Positions 28,460-36,242 of a DNA stretch of 37,067 bases are shown here, piece after piece (positions within the stretch are counted from its first letter, which is position 1; every line of letters starts with the position of its first letter). The position numbers and the translations under genes were made by a program. The stretch lies in the IMG/VR virus record IMGVR_UViG_3300000956_000035, positions 1 through 37,067 of that record. One strand, written 5' to 3'. The notes beneath the pieces are model-generated. The model did not search any database. It saw only the letters and a program-made list of their open reading frames with translations, and was not told the origin of the DNA. Source of the DNA: a virus.

Positions 28460-28548
28460 TTCGTCACTAAAAAGGACATCAGCGAAACACCGAGCCATGC
28501 CGCCCAAAGTAACGCCGCGACGATGGCTCCTTCTTTGAGGTCGGTCAT
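28456..28548 (-). CDS. 30-residue single-helix membrane peptide
   Basis: ATG 28546-28548, four bases after the upstream stop; it ends overlapping the next start. One membrane segment (AIVAALLWAAWLGVSLMSFL) between short charged ends. The tandem of two tiny membrane peptides suggests a joint role, for instance in lysis. Confidence 0.5.
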   Translation of the reverse strand: MTDLKEGAIVAALLWAAWLGVSLMSFLVTK

Positions 28549-28551
28549 TGC

Positions 28552-28755
28552 TTAGGGGGCGAGGGCCGCACGGGCGTCGGCTTCGCTCACACCGTTGGCA
28601 ACGCAAGCGGCGACAAATTCTTCCGACTCAGGCGTAGCGTTGAACGGGCCGGATCCTTCGTTCAAAGCCTGGATGATCGCTAGGATATGCGGCCAGACCG
28701 CCTTGAGCTTCGGGCCAAGTGTCGCAATCAGGGTCAATAGTACGGACCAATTCAT
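28552..28755 (-). CDS. Small membrane-associated protein downstream of the protease
   Basis: 67 residues, AGGAG six bases before the ATG. A hydrophobic N-terminal stretch (VLLTLIATLGPKLKAVWPHI) followed by a small helical domain (SEEFVAACVANGVSEADARA). Could be a holin-like or protease-partner protein; directly downstream of the papain-like gene. Confidence 0.6.
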   Translation of the reverse strand: MNWSVLLTLIATLGPKLKAVWPHILAIIQALNEGSGPFNATPESEEFVAACVANGVSEADARAALAP

Positions 28756-28764
28756 GTTCTTCTC

Positions 28765-29670
28765 CTAACCAGGTGTTGAAACCGACGGCGCGCCAGCGTC
28801 ATCGGGAGTTGACTTCGATTCGTTCAGCAGGCCCATGCCGTTGTCTGACCAAGAATCGCCCCACGAGTTCCAAATGCGAGTGCCGTACTTGGAAGCGGCC
28901 AGTTCGATCAGCGGGTCACGCTCGGCGGCTGGGAGGTGCCTGTAGCGTTCCTTCGCTGCGGCGTGCGATTCGTTGGCGACCGAAGCGGAGATAATCACCG
29001 GGTCAACAGCACAAACCTCGTGGCTCCACCAATTTAGTCCGATGAAAACCGGGATCTCGTGGAGCAGAAGCGTCATCATCGTGTCGAAGCCACGCTGGGG
29101 AACCTCCCACCACTCGGCCACCTTGTACTTCGCCCGCTCCAATCCCACGGCGGGGGTTTCCAGGTCACGGTAATTGCGGGCGTTCGCTCCCCACAGGGCC
29201 GTTGTGCAGAGCCCGGTGTCGATGATGAATTGGAGCATCTCGCCACCCCATCCGCCCTGGTTCGCTCCCCTCTTGATGACGGCACAACCGGACGCCGGCG
29301 ATAGTTCGGCGTAGGGCTGATTGGCCTTGAGCCGCATCAGCTTCATCGCGGAGACGACGGCGTTCCCCCAGCAGTAGTTCGTGCCGTTCTGGTCAAGGGA
29401 CTTGATGCCCGCCTTCGTCCGCCGCTTGGACAAGAGCCGTGGCGACTCGGTGAGTTCCTTGATGCGAGCGTCCCACTCGCTCCGTGGAATGAGCGTTGGC
29501 AGCGGATTGGCGGACGCTTGGAACGGCGGCGAGCCGTAAGGCACAAGTTGCCAGTTGCGGGCTTCGCGGCCCTTGCTTTCGCCTTGGGGAATCACCGGCG
29601 CGATGATATGGGCGTTGCTATCAGTGACGACGATTTCTTTTGAGCCAACTGGTGATTCAAACACGGTCAA
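28765..29670 (-). CDS. Papain-family (C1A) cysteine protease, possible lysis enzyme
   Basis: 301 residues. The papain catalytic set is visible: oxyanion Gln94 and nucleophile Cys100 in SLDQNGTNYCWGNAV, His217 in WWSHEVCAVDPV, and Asn268 in TRIWNSWGDSWSDNGMG, the classic N-S-W-G-x-x-W motif. There is no signal peptide and only ~60 residues before the fold, so no full-length propeptide. It stands in the region where an endolysin is expected, next to several tiny membrane proteins. Alternatives are a virion protein or a protein that processes tail or head subunits. Family assignment is strong, role is inferred. Confidence 0.85.
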   Translation of the reverse strand: MTVFESPVGSKEIVVTDSNAHIIAPVIPQGESKGREARNWQLVPYGSPPFQASANPLPTLIPRSEWDARIKELTESPRLLSKRRTKAGIKSLDQNGTNYCWGNAVVSAMKLMRLKANQPYAELSPASGCAVIKRGANQGGWGGEMLQFIIDTGLCTTALWGANARNYRDLETPAVGLERAKYKVAEWWEVPQRGFDTMMTLLLHEIPVFIGLNWWSHEVCAVDPVIISASVANESHAAAKERYRHLPAAERDPLIELAASKYGTRIWNSWGDSWSDNGMGLLNESKSTPDDAGAPSVSTPG

Positions 29671-30479
29671 CCTCCGTAGCTCTTGAGGAATTGGAGCGTG
29701 TTATCATCCATCGCCCGTCCGACTTTGCGGCCATCCTTGAGTTCGATTTCCACCCATGGGGCGTCATCACCCAGGCCGGCGGAAGCCCGGTCAACCTTCC
29801 CCTTGATGTACAGATCTTTGAGAAACTTGAGGTCGGTCTGGAACCGTGGCTCAGGGTCGAAAGATGCCGCTACAAAATCGTCGTCCCACTTCCGCCAGTT
29901 ACCGACGCCAGCCTGCGCGTCCAAAAATTCGTCCACGGCGGTATCCACCGCTGGCTTGGGCTGGGGGAGCTTTGACCACTCCCAGACGAGGACCGCCGCT
30001 TTGATGCCCACTGGCTGCGGCGGCACGGGAGGGTTTGGAGGATTCGGCGGGACCGGAGGGACGGGCGGCGGCTCGACTCCGCCGAGCTGAGTGAATTCGT
30101 CTTGCAGCACTTCGCTCGTGTACGACTCAAAAATCTCCAAGGTATCCAGCTTCGCCTTGGTCACGTCGTTGGGGAAATTCGGGTCCGGCACAAACACCGT
30201 GACCTTGCGAGTCTTCACCACGACCACGGTTGCCTTCACCGTCTGCTTGCCAGGCTTCGCCCATCCCCAGAGCCGCAAGCCGTCCGCCTGAGCGTCTTTC
30301 GTGATGAGGCCAGGCGAGAATGCCCACGTCACTTTGGCCCCGGTGGGAGCCGTGACGCTAATCTCAATCGGCTCGCCCACGTCGTAGCTGCTCTTGACGT
30401 TGAGCGTAGTGTCCGCCCCCCAAGCCGTCGAAGCCAGCAGCAGCCAGAGGAGGGCGAGGCGGGGGAGAGTTGGCAGCAT
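29667..30479 (-). CDS. Secreted Ig-like protein with proline-rich linker
   Basis: 270 residues from ATG 30477-30479. A signal peptide (LPRLALLWLLLASTAWG, cleavage before ADTTL) leads to an Ig-like domain (YDVGEPIEISVTAPTGAKVT, PGKQTVKATVVVVKT). A stiff PPVPPNPPNPPVPP linker at about 136-157 is followed by a helical C-terminal domain with SYGG at the end. It overlaps the protease gene by four bases, so protease and secreted protein are coupled. It might be an outer-envelope partner in lysis or a surface protein of lysogens. Confidence 0.7.
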   Translation of the reverse strand: MLPTLPRLALLWLLLASTAWGADTTLNVKSSYDVGEPIEISVTAPTGAKVTWAFSPGLITKDAQADGLRLWGWAKPGKQTVKATVVVVKTRKVTVFVPDPNFPNDVTKAKLDTLEIFESYTSEVLQDEFTQLGGVEPPPVPPVPPNPPNPPVPPQPVGIKAAVLVWEWSKLPQPKPAVDTAVDEFLDAQAGVGNWRKWDDDFVAASFDPEPRFQTDLKFLKDLYIKGKVDRASAGLGDDAPWVEIELKDGRKVGRAMDDNTLQFLKSYGG

Positions 30480-30481
30480 GA

Positions 30482-30499
30482 CGACACGGTATGGTGTCG
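30482..30499 (-). promoter_or_regulatory. Perfect hairpin directly before a start codon
   Basis: CGACAC and GTGTCG form a perfect 6-bp stem with a 6-base loop, ending two bases before the ATG of the secreted protein. No normal ribosome site is present, so this structure may control translation. Confidence 0.45.
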
Positions 30500-30502
30500 C
30501 AG

Positions 30503-30561
30503 CGCCAGGAAAACCCGTTCGCAGCGTGATTAGATTTAACCCCGCCAGGAAAACCCGTTCG
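30503..30561. repeat. 19-bp direct repeat, two copies 40 bp apart
   Basis: CGCCAGGAAAACCCGTTCG occurs at 30503-30521 and identically at 30543-30561, in the gene-free stretch between 30480 and 30623. A 12-bp palindrome (AGCAAG CTTGCT) lies at 30565-30576. Precise spacing in a promoter-like position suggests two binding sites for an activator or repressor of the protease/lysis genes. Confidence 0.7.
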
Positions 30562-30623
30562 GGGAGCAAGCTTGCTGAAGGAAAGTCTAAGGGACGGCGA
30601 GAGGAATTGCAAGGGTTTCTTGG

Positions 30624-30866
30624 TTATGGTGCATCCGGCCATGCAATTCTCTTGTGGCGGAGCAACATCTGGATAAACACATCAACGTCACCCGGCTCGT
30701 AGAGCGTGATGGCAGTTTTCTGTTCGCCATCGGACATTTTGAGAAGGACGGCAACGACTGAAGATGTTCCGTTGCTGCCATCGGCGACGGTGAATCCAGC
30801 AACCGGCAGTCGTTCAGGACTTCTTCCTACGGGGTCGCTCCACATCTTCGGAAGTTTGCCGATCAT
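30624..30866 (-). CDS. Small protein of unknown function
   Basis: 80 residues with AAAGGAG six bases before ATG 30866. Mixed beta/alpha (FTVADGSNGTSSVVAVLLKM, DVDVFIQMLLRHKRI). It overlaps the previous gene (ATGA). No family recognised. Confidence 0.6.
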   Translation of the reverse strand: MIGKLPKMWSDPVGRSPERLPVAGFTVADGSNGTSSVVAVLLKMSDGEQKTAITLYEPGDVDVFIQMLLRHKRIAWPDAP

Positions 30867-31027
30867 ACCGTCTCCTTTGTTTTAACTTTCCGCCTCACCA
30901 CAACCCCCGGCTTCCCGTTCTGCGGCTTGGCTTCTATGGTCACGTCGGTTCCTGGAATAGCGAGCGGCTTCCCTTTCCGCAGGCGGATGTAGATTGGCTC
31001 AGTCGGTTCCTTCGGCTTGTCGCTCAT
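30863..31027 (-). CDS. 54-residue basic protein
   Basis: ATG 31025-31027, stop overlapping the next start. Beta-strand-like with many Lys/Arg (PIYIRLRKGKPLAIPG, GVVVRRKVKTKE). Perhaps a nucleic-acid binder; no family. Confidence 0.5.
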   Translation of the reverse strand: MSDKPKEPTEPIYIRLRKGKPLAIPGTDVTIEAKPQNGKPGVVVRRKVKTKETV

Positions 31028-31102
31028 GGGGTCCGTTCCCGTGGTCAGTCCGTTTTGATATTCCTGAGCACCTCGGCCTGCATCGACTCATCCCCCCACC
31101 AG

Positions 31103-31282
31103 CTATGAATATTCCAATTCGTAGGGACACTTGTCGCCGTGCTTGGCTTGAAGCACTTTGACTTCATCAACAATCTTGTCTGGATAGGGCCGCTCGTAAT
31201 GAAGCTCACGGTGCCCATCGGGCCAGCGGTAGAAAACTCTCACGACGCTGGGACCATCTTCGTTCGGATAATCGTCTTTCAC
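31103..31282 (-). CDS. 59-residue protein with a GTG start
   Basis: GTG 31280-31282 overlaps the previous TGA (GTGA) and has AAGGAG six bases upstream. Acidic/aromatic (SVVRVFYRWPDGHRELHYER then VLQAKHGDKCPYELEYS). A short beta-helix-like fold is possible. Unknown function. The 74 bases after it (31028-31102) hold no clear gene. Confidence 0.55.
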   Translation of the reverse strand: MKDDYPNEDGPSVVRVFYRWPDGHRELHYERPYPDKIVDEVKVLQAKHGDKCPYELEYS

Positions 31283-31923
31283 TTCAAGCTCCTTAAAACT
31301 TCCGCTTCAATCGTCAGTCCCCGTTCCTCGAACCAATCGCTGGCAACATCCAGCAGGTGCCGAGAGGGAGGGCCGCCGGTGCCGTGGCAGGTGGGGCAGG
31401 GAGTAAGACACTCCGGACACAACGGCTTATCGACTGCCAATTCATTCTCTTTCCGAAACGCCATCGTGCGTCCACAAGTCGGACAGAGAAACGTAATGTC
31501 GTCAGGCGAGCCAGCGGTGTAGCACATCGGTTCTTCGTTGATGTTCCCAGCACCCTTACACCCTCCACACGTCCCCTCATACGCTCCACCCGTCGCCCTC
31601 AGAAACGGAGCCAGGGCCGCTGCGGGGTCTTGGTAGAGCAGCAGGCGGAATTGAGCTTCGGCTTCGGTGGGGAAGTAGAGACCCTCGGAAGTCCTGTTCC
31701 ATGCAGCTAGTATCTCGGTGTTTTCTTCGTTGGTATCAAAGTCAACAAAGAATCCTTCGCGGTGAAGCCAGCCCCACTCCTGTTCGATGAAAGGCTTTCC
31801 ATGAACCATGTTTCGCTCACAAGAAACCAGCCACATTTGCCTGGATTCGTGAGTAGTGAACGGCCCCTTCCGCTCCACTCGAAACGTACTGGCGTCGTAC
31901 CGCTCCCCCACGCTACCGCTCAT
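31279..31923 (-). CDS. Protein with DnaJ-type zinc-finger clusters
   Basis: 214 residues from ATG 31921-31923 (GGGAGGAG upstream, ATGA overlap). The C-terminal half carries CGGCKGAG, a lone Cys, FLCPTCGR and CPECLTPCPTCHGTGG, spaced like the four CxxC(xGxG) units of a DnaJ central zinc finger but without a J domain. The N-terminal half is unassigned (ESRQMWLVSCERNMVHGKPF). It may be a zinc protein acting on phage proteins or nucleic acid. Confidence 0.65.
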   Translation of the reverse strand: MSGSVGERYDASTFRVERKGPFTTHESRQMWLVSCERNMVHGKPFIEQEWGWLHREGFFVDFDTNEENTEILAAWNRTSEGLYFPTEAEAQFRLLLYQDPAAALAPFLRATGGAYEGTCGGCKGAGNINEEPMCYTAGSPDDITFLCPTCGRTMAFRKENELAVDKPLCPECLTPCPTCHGTGGPPSRHLLDVASDWFEERGLTIEAEVLRSLK

Positions 31924-32819
31924 GGTTTGCTCCTCCCCTCGACTTCGGCCAGAGCGGCGGCTCTCCTTCCAAGCTGAATCCCCTTGTCCATCGCCATCCG
32001 ATATTCGTTCGTGAGCCACTTGGCAAACTCAGGGGAGCGAGTGTCTCTTGGGATTTTGTTTCGCTCGCCAGCTTCGTCTCGAATCTCTTGAAGCCACCGG
32101 GAGATTGATTCTTCTTCGTACCAGCCGACGGCGATTTCCCAAGAGCTTCGCTCCCCGCTCTGTGCGGCTGGCTCGGCGGGGGGAGCGAACGGTTCTTCGC
32201 AGCCGGGCGTGTACCATCGGCTATCTCGATATTCCAGGCTCATCCGCTGCAACAAAACCTTCCCGTTGCAGTCCTCAATTTTCCAGCCATCGCCTTGGCT
32301 CATTGCATCAACGAGGTTATCGAAGGCTCCGAGATTGAATCCGTGAATCGAATAAACGGTTACTAGCGGCTTCGCCTCACTCACCGCTGGGGGCGGGGAG
32401 GGTGGAAGGCGTTCCTCTCTAAAATACGGCGGCTTGGTTTGCAGATCGCGAACCTTCGCCCACGCCTGAGACTGCACGGAATCCCAAGGGATGCCGGCGT
32501 GCTCAGTAATGCTCATCAGGACAATCAGCACGTCTGCCGCTTCTTCCGTTGGATTGCCGTGCTTGCCTCGGATGGCCTCAATCAACTCACTCGCTTCCAG
32601 GTGCAGATAAGCTCCGCGTGCCGTCCAATGAAGCGACCAATTGCGGTCATGGCAGACTTTGAGAACGGCGGCAGGACACTCCTCCCCCGGCTCGCGTAGG
32701 GCGGAGAGAATTTCTTCCCACCGCTCAGTCGGAAGCTCAAGCAAAATATGCTTGCCGCCGATGCAGGTGTACTTGGCGGAACACGCTTGCAGATACGCCA
32801 ACGCTTCGCTTCTCGTCAT
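31920..32819 (-). CDS. MazG-like NTP pyrophosphatase domain protein
   Basis: 299 residues, GAGGAG upstream. The N-terminal third has a MazG-like metal site: EASE (E75, E78) and EEAADVLIVLM (E92, E93, D96), the ExxE / EExxD signature, preceded by WTARGAYLHL. The remainder has a low-complexity linker (ERLPPSPPPAVSE), a small beta domain (VYSIHGFNLGAFDNLVDA) and a helical C terminus (WLTNEYRMAMDKGIQLGRRA). MazG proteins hydrolyse NTPs or ppGpp and are common in phages. The fusion to the other domains is unusual. Activity inferred. Confidence 0.7.
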   Translation of the reverse strand: MTRSEALAYLQACSAKYTCIGGKHILLELPTERWEEILSALREPGEECPAAVLKVCHDRNWSLHWTARGAYLHLEASELIEAIRGKHGNPTEEAADVLIVLMSITEHAGIPWDSVQSQAWAKVRDLQTKPPYFREERLPPSPPPAVSEAKPLVTVYSIHGFNLGAFDNLVDAMSQGDGWKIEDCNGKVLLQRMSLEYRDSRWYTPGCEEPFAPPAEPAAQSGERSSWEIAVGWYEEESISRWLQEIRDEAGERNKIPRDTRSPEFAKWLTNEYRMAMDKGIQLGRRAAALAEVEGRSKP

Positions 32820-32840
32820 CGTCCTCTCCTCGGTTAGGGG

Positions 32841-33014
32841 TTATTTGGTGTAGGTGATCGTGATGGGGCGAATCACAGTATTTAACCACTTGAATCTCTC
32901 GTGCGTCTTGACGAGTTCCTTATCTCCAACCACGTCCGGTCGCTTGTTGCGACCAGTGAAGACGCCCCACGCCTTCACGATCACCGTCTTCCGCTTCGCC
33001 GGTTTCTTTGGCAT
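32841..33014 (-). CDS. 57-residue basic protein
   Basis: ATG 33012-33014 with AGGTG five bases upstream. Very basic and beta-like (PKKPAKRKTVIVKAWGVFT, RFKWLNTVIRPITITYTK). Possibly nucleic-acid binding. No family. Confidence 0.55.
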   Translation of the reverse strand: MPKKPAKRKTVIVKAWGVFTGRNKRPDVVGDKELVKTHERFKWLNTVIRPITITYTK

Positions 33015-33029
33015 GGTTTCACCTGGAGG

Positions 33030-33245
33030 TTAAAGCTGCTCTGAACATTTCGGGCAAGCGCCGCCGTCCTGGGAAACGATGTCCGCAATTTTCACTAACC
33101 GAGTATGCGGGTTGCCAACCATAGGGCGGACATAGATTTGGTTGTCGCTGATGACCACCCCAATCTTGCAATGCACCGGCTTCCCGCCATTCCACCACGC
33201 CAACACAGTCACGTCCTGGTCGTACTTTAGTTCAGCCGATTCCAT
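33030..33245 (-). CDS. 71-residue beta protein with terminal CxxC
   Basis: GGAGGAG six bases before the ATG. A small beta-barrel-like sequence (DQDVTVLAWWNGGKPVHCKI, QIYVRPMVGNPHTRLVKI) with a C-terminal ACPKCSEQL, half of a zinc knuckle. Unknown role. Confidence 0.6.
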   Translation of the reverse strand: MESAELKYDQDVTVLAWWNGGKPVHCKIGVVISDNQIYVRPMVGNPHTRLVKIADIVSQDGGACPKCSEQL

Positions 33246-33707
33246 CTACGTCTCCTCCTGTGCCGGGTGGGTGGTGAGGGGCAATAGAAAATCGCAGAGC
33301 GACAAAAACGCGGACGCCAGAACTTCCGCTTTCACGGCCAGTGCCTCAAACGGAAGCTCGTCAGACTTTGGGCACGTTTCAAGATACTTGGCAAGCTGGT
33401 GAGACTTCTGAAGTAACGGCTCCACAGCCGCCAACTTCTCCCTCAGCCCCTCAAGCTCGTCGAGCAGGGAGGGGAGCTGGTTCACGGCGGCGACGATGAG
33501 GGCGGCGTTCTCTTTGGTGCAAGCTGGCCAATGACCGTCATAGACGACCATGCCAACAACGAGACTCTTGTCTGGACCTTCGATTACATTCCAGTCCTCG
33601 ATAGATTCGCAGCGTCCTTCTGGAACTGGGTCGTCCCACGTAGAACGCCACGGTCCAGGCGTAGCCTTCGCCAGCAACTCTCTCAGGGCGGGGATGTCAG
33701 TGGGCAT
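33246..33707 (-). CDS. Ea22-like phage accessory protein
   Basis: 153 residues from ATG 33705-33707 (AAGGA eight bases upstream). The signature IPALRELLAKATPGPWR at the N terminus, then ENAALIVAAVNQLPSLLDEL, is common to the ead/Ea22-like family of temperate phages. Function in the family is not established. Helical C-terminal half. Confidence 0.75.
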   Translation of the reverse strand: MPTDIPALRELLAKATPGPWRSTWDDPVPEGRCESIEDWNVIEGPDKSLVVGMVVYDGHWPACTKENAALIVAAVNQLPSLLDELEGLREKLAAVEPLLQKSHQLAKYLETCPKSDELPFEALAVKAEVLASAFLSLCDFLLPLTTHPAQEET

Positions 33708-34158
33708 GGGTTGGTTCCTTGGTAATCTTGGCGCGGAGGATTTCGGCAACCTCAGCGGCAACCTTGTACGGGTCGCCCATCGCTTTCGTCCCGAACTGCA
33801 AGACTGTCCAGCCATCGGCCTGGGCGGTGTTGAGCTTCTCGTGGTCCTTTGCTTGCTGAGCCCCGCGATTGTGTCCGCCGTGGACGAAGCCGCCTCCTTG
33901 AATCTCTACTGCCACCTTGCAATCAGTGTCAGTAGCGTTCTTGCTCCATGCGAAATCGAACCGCCACATTCGCGGCATGTGGAACCGCCACTGCCTCGCG
34001 GGCTCAGGTAAATCCTTCGCCACGACTCGCCACGCTGCCAGGAAGGCATCTTCCAGGCTGGCTCTGTCTTGCTTAGTTACCTTGCGGTTCGGCTGCTTCA
34101 CGGGGTCGCCTCCTCCATAGAACTGTTTTCTGAAAGTCGCTGAATCCATCGTCTCCAT
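33697..34158 (-). CDS. PD-(D/E)XK-type endonuclease (DUF559/VRR-NUC-like)
   Basis: 153 residues from ATG 34156-34158 (TGATG overlap; a GTG is one codon earlier). The core RFDFAWSKN...KVAVEIQGGGF gives D~68 and E~85-x-Q~87, then NRGAQQAKDHEKLNTA and WTVLQFG. This is the layout of small nucleases related to DUF559/Vsr with D, E-x-Q and a downstream helix. Position in the replication module suggests a recombination or DNA-processing role. Confidence 0.75.
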   Translation of the reverse strand: METMDSATFRKQFYGGGDPVKQPNRKVTKQDRASLEDAFLAAWRVVAKDLPEPARQWRFHMPRMWRFDFAWSKNATDTDCKVAVEIQGGGFVHGGHNRGAQQAKDHEKLNTAQADGWTVLQFGTKAMGDPYKVAAEVAEILRAKITKEPTHAH

Positions 34159-34472
34159 CACTTCGCCTCCCTGGCTTCGGGTCTATCGCCCATGAGTACC
34201 AACAGTTCGAGGGCCATCCGGTGCCGCTCCGCATTGACGCCTGAGTGGCAGTTTTCTCGACCGAACTTCAAAACGGCTTCGCGCTCCACTTGCAGCTTGT
34301 CGAACACGTCGGCGATAGCATTCAACCTTCCGCCTTCGTACTCGGCAGGCAGGCCGACGACTCGCTCAATGGTGCTCATCGCGGCTTCGTGGACAGCGTG
34401 CCAGTTGCGGTCAAGCTGTTCGTAGCCGGCTTTCACGGAAGTTAGCTCGGCTTGGAGTTGTTCGATGGTCAT
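34158..34472 (-). CDS. Coiled-coil protein between methylase and nuclease
   Basis: 104 residues from ATG 34470-34472, GGAGG upstream, overlapping the methylase stop (ATGA). Amphipathic helices (TIEQLQAELTSVKAGYEQL and GGRLNAIADVFDKLQVERE). No catalytic motif. Probably an accessory protein. Confidence 0.55.
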   Translation of the reverse strand: MTIEQLQAELTSVKAGYEQLDRNWHAVHEAAMSTIERVVGLPAEYEGGRLNAIADVFDKLQVEREAVLKFGRENCHSGVNAERHRMALELLVLMGDRPEAREAK

Positions 34473-35293
34473 GCGGTGCCTCCGTAATTCATCCAGACAC
34501 ACTCCGTTTTCTTCTCCTTGACCTTCGCGCTGCTGGCCTTGTTGTCTATTTCAAAATCGACACGCCGCCAGTTGCTGGCCTCCGCGAAATCGTCGTAGAG
34601 TTTGGAACGGTACCCGCTCAGAAGGAACTTGCCTTGGATGTCACCGAGAACGTCAAGCAGCGTGGCGTGCTCCTCTTTGCTCATTTCGTATTCGTGATAC
34701 TCACCAACGCTGCTCCGCGCTTCGTGCATGTACGGAGGGTCGCAGTAGAACAGGGTTTCCGGTGAGTCGAGTTCCTTGATGAAGTCCAGGGCGTCATCAT
34801 CACTGATTTGCACTCGCTTGATCCGCGAGTGAAACTCAGGCAAACCTTCTATCGCCGTGAGCCATGCCGACACGTTTTCGTTCATTCCGCGACGGAGCCT
34901 GCCTGTTGGTGTGGCAAAGTCTTTCATCAGCCCTTGCCGCGACTGACGATTTACGAGAAAGAAATCAACAGCGATTTTTCGCCAGTCATGGGAGCCGCCT
35001 CCCCTTAGTCGCCGCTCAGCAGCAATGAATTCCTTTCTGGAAAACGGTTTGGCTTCCACGGCTCGGCGAAATTCCGCAAAGCACCACGGGTCGCCAAGCG
35101 CGCTCCAAAAGTGCGACAACCGCCAATTCAGGTCATTGGCAAATTCCGAAACGCCTTCACCGTCCCCGGCCAGCAAGACAGCGCCGCCGCCAAAGTACGG
35201 CTCACAGTAGCGCGTGTGCGGCGGGAACAAGGCGCGAATCTTTGGCGCGAGATACGCCTTGCCTCCGTGCCATTTCAGGGGTCCAGATTTCAT
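34469..35293 (-). CDS. DNA adenine N6-methyltransferase, Dam/D12 class
   Basis: 274 residues. Motifs: LKWHGGK (6-12), SAM-binding YCEPYFGGGAVLL (29-41), and catalytic DPPY (185-188) in LFYCDPPYMHEA, the alpha-class order of Dam and DpnM. Would methylate adenine, most likely in a short palindrome, to protect phage DNA or control replication. No restriction partner is visible. It is the first gene of the accessory block after the replication genes. Confidence 0.9.
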   Translation of the reverse strand: MKSGPLKWHGGKAYLAPKIRALFPPHTRYCEPYFGGGAVLLAGDGEGVSEFANDLNWRLSHFWSALGDPWCFAEFRRAVEAKPFSRKEFIAAERRLRGGGSHDWRKIAVDFFLVNRQSRQGLMKDFATPTGRLRRGMNENVSAWLTAIEGLPEFHSRIKRVQISDDDALDFIKELDSPETLFYCDPPYMHEARSSVGEYHEYEMSKEEHATLLDVLGDIQGKFLLSGYRSKLYDDFAEASNWRRVDFEIDNKASSAKVKEKKTECVWMNYGGTA

Positions 35294-35366
35294 CAGCAGT
35301 TCCTTTCATAGGCGGTCGCAGTCATCGGCTCGCTCCTTGGGTGGTCATCGGCTCAGGCTCCGGGGG

Positions 35367-36242
35367 TTAGGACTCTTTGTGCGGAGCCCAGTTGCACACG
35401 ACAACCAAGGCCCCATCGGCAATGCGGCGTACAACTTGAGTGCCCATCCTGTCCTCGGCCTCGCGGCGGTTGGCGACGTTCAGGGTGAGCCAGGTTGGCT
35501 TCTGATGGCTGTAGCGGGAATCTATCACCGTGAACAGCGAAGTGGCTTGGTAGTCCGACAGCTTGCCAACGGGCGGGAGCGGGTCGCTGATGGCGAGAAT
35601 ATCAGGGGCGGTGAGCTGCTTGATGAGAAACATTTCGTTCCGCTCCGAGTCCTCATCCATCGTTGCCCGGAATTCCGCCCAGAGCATCGAACCGTTGCGC
35701 CACGACAGCCGCAACTCTGCGCCGATAGCGATGCGTGCCATCGCCATCATCAGGTGATCCTTGCCGGTTCCAGGCGGCCCAAACCAAACGATAGAGCGCC
35801 CGGCGTTGTAATTCTCTCGGATGTTCTGGCCGTACTCTGTGAGCCGTTCGATGGCGGCTTTCTGGTTGGAGTCAGTCGCCTTGAAATTCGCCAAGCGGCA
35901 TTCGTTGTAGCGGGAGCCACGTTGCCCGATGAGCGTGGCCCAGTCACGAAACTTTTGCTCGTTCCGTTCGCGGGCCTCTTGGTCCTGCCACGCTCTGTCG
36001 CGTTCCTCACGGGAAGCGCGATCGGCCTCCGTCTCGGCTGCCGGAATCGCTTCTGGCTTTGGCGGTTTCAGTAACGGCGGAAGACCGTGACCGGACAGCT
36101 CGTAGCCGGCGTCCCGACGCTTGTCGGCTACCAGCTTGGCGAGCTGCTCTGGCGTGAGTTCAGGCAGTTCATTCCCAGCTAAGATCGGCTGCGGGGTTGT
36201 GTCGTTGGCCGTCGCCGATGGGGAGGGTTGGTTGCTTTCCAT
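35367..36242 (-). CDS. DnaC-like helicase loader (AAA+)
   Basis: 291 residues. A long charged N-terminal segment (EERDRAWQDQEARERNEQKF) precedes the AAA+ core: Walker A GPPGTGKD at 155-162 and Walker B ILAISD at 215-220, then a PPVGKLSDYQ loop and Arg-rich sensor region. IstB/DnaC-type loader that would place the host helicase at the phage origin. It overlaps the initiator by 74 bases, the usual pairing. AAGGA lies eight bases upstream of the ATG. The following 73 bases (35294-35366) hold no gene. Confidence 0.85.
   Translation of the reverse strand: MESNQPSPSATANDTTPQPILAGNELPELTPEQLAKLVADKRRDAGYELSGHGLPPLLKPPKPEAIPAAETEADRASREERDRAWQDQEARERNEQKFRDWATLIGQRGSRYNECRLANFKATDSNQKAAIERLTEYGQNIRENYNAGRSIVWFGPPGTGKDHLMMAMARIAIGAELRLSWRNGSMLWAEFRATMDEDSERNEMFLIKQLTAPDILAISDPLPPVGKLSDYQATSLFTVIDSRYSHQKPTWLTLNVANRREAEDRMGTQVVRRIADGALVVVCNWAPHKES

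Noticed and set aside
35214-36074. 286-codon + strand frame over the helicase loader
   Set aside because: Antisense of a gene with clear Walker motifs; length is explained by GC-rich codon bias.
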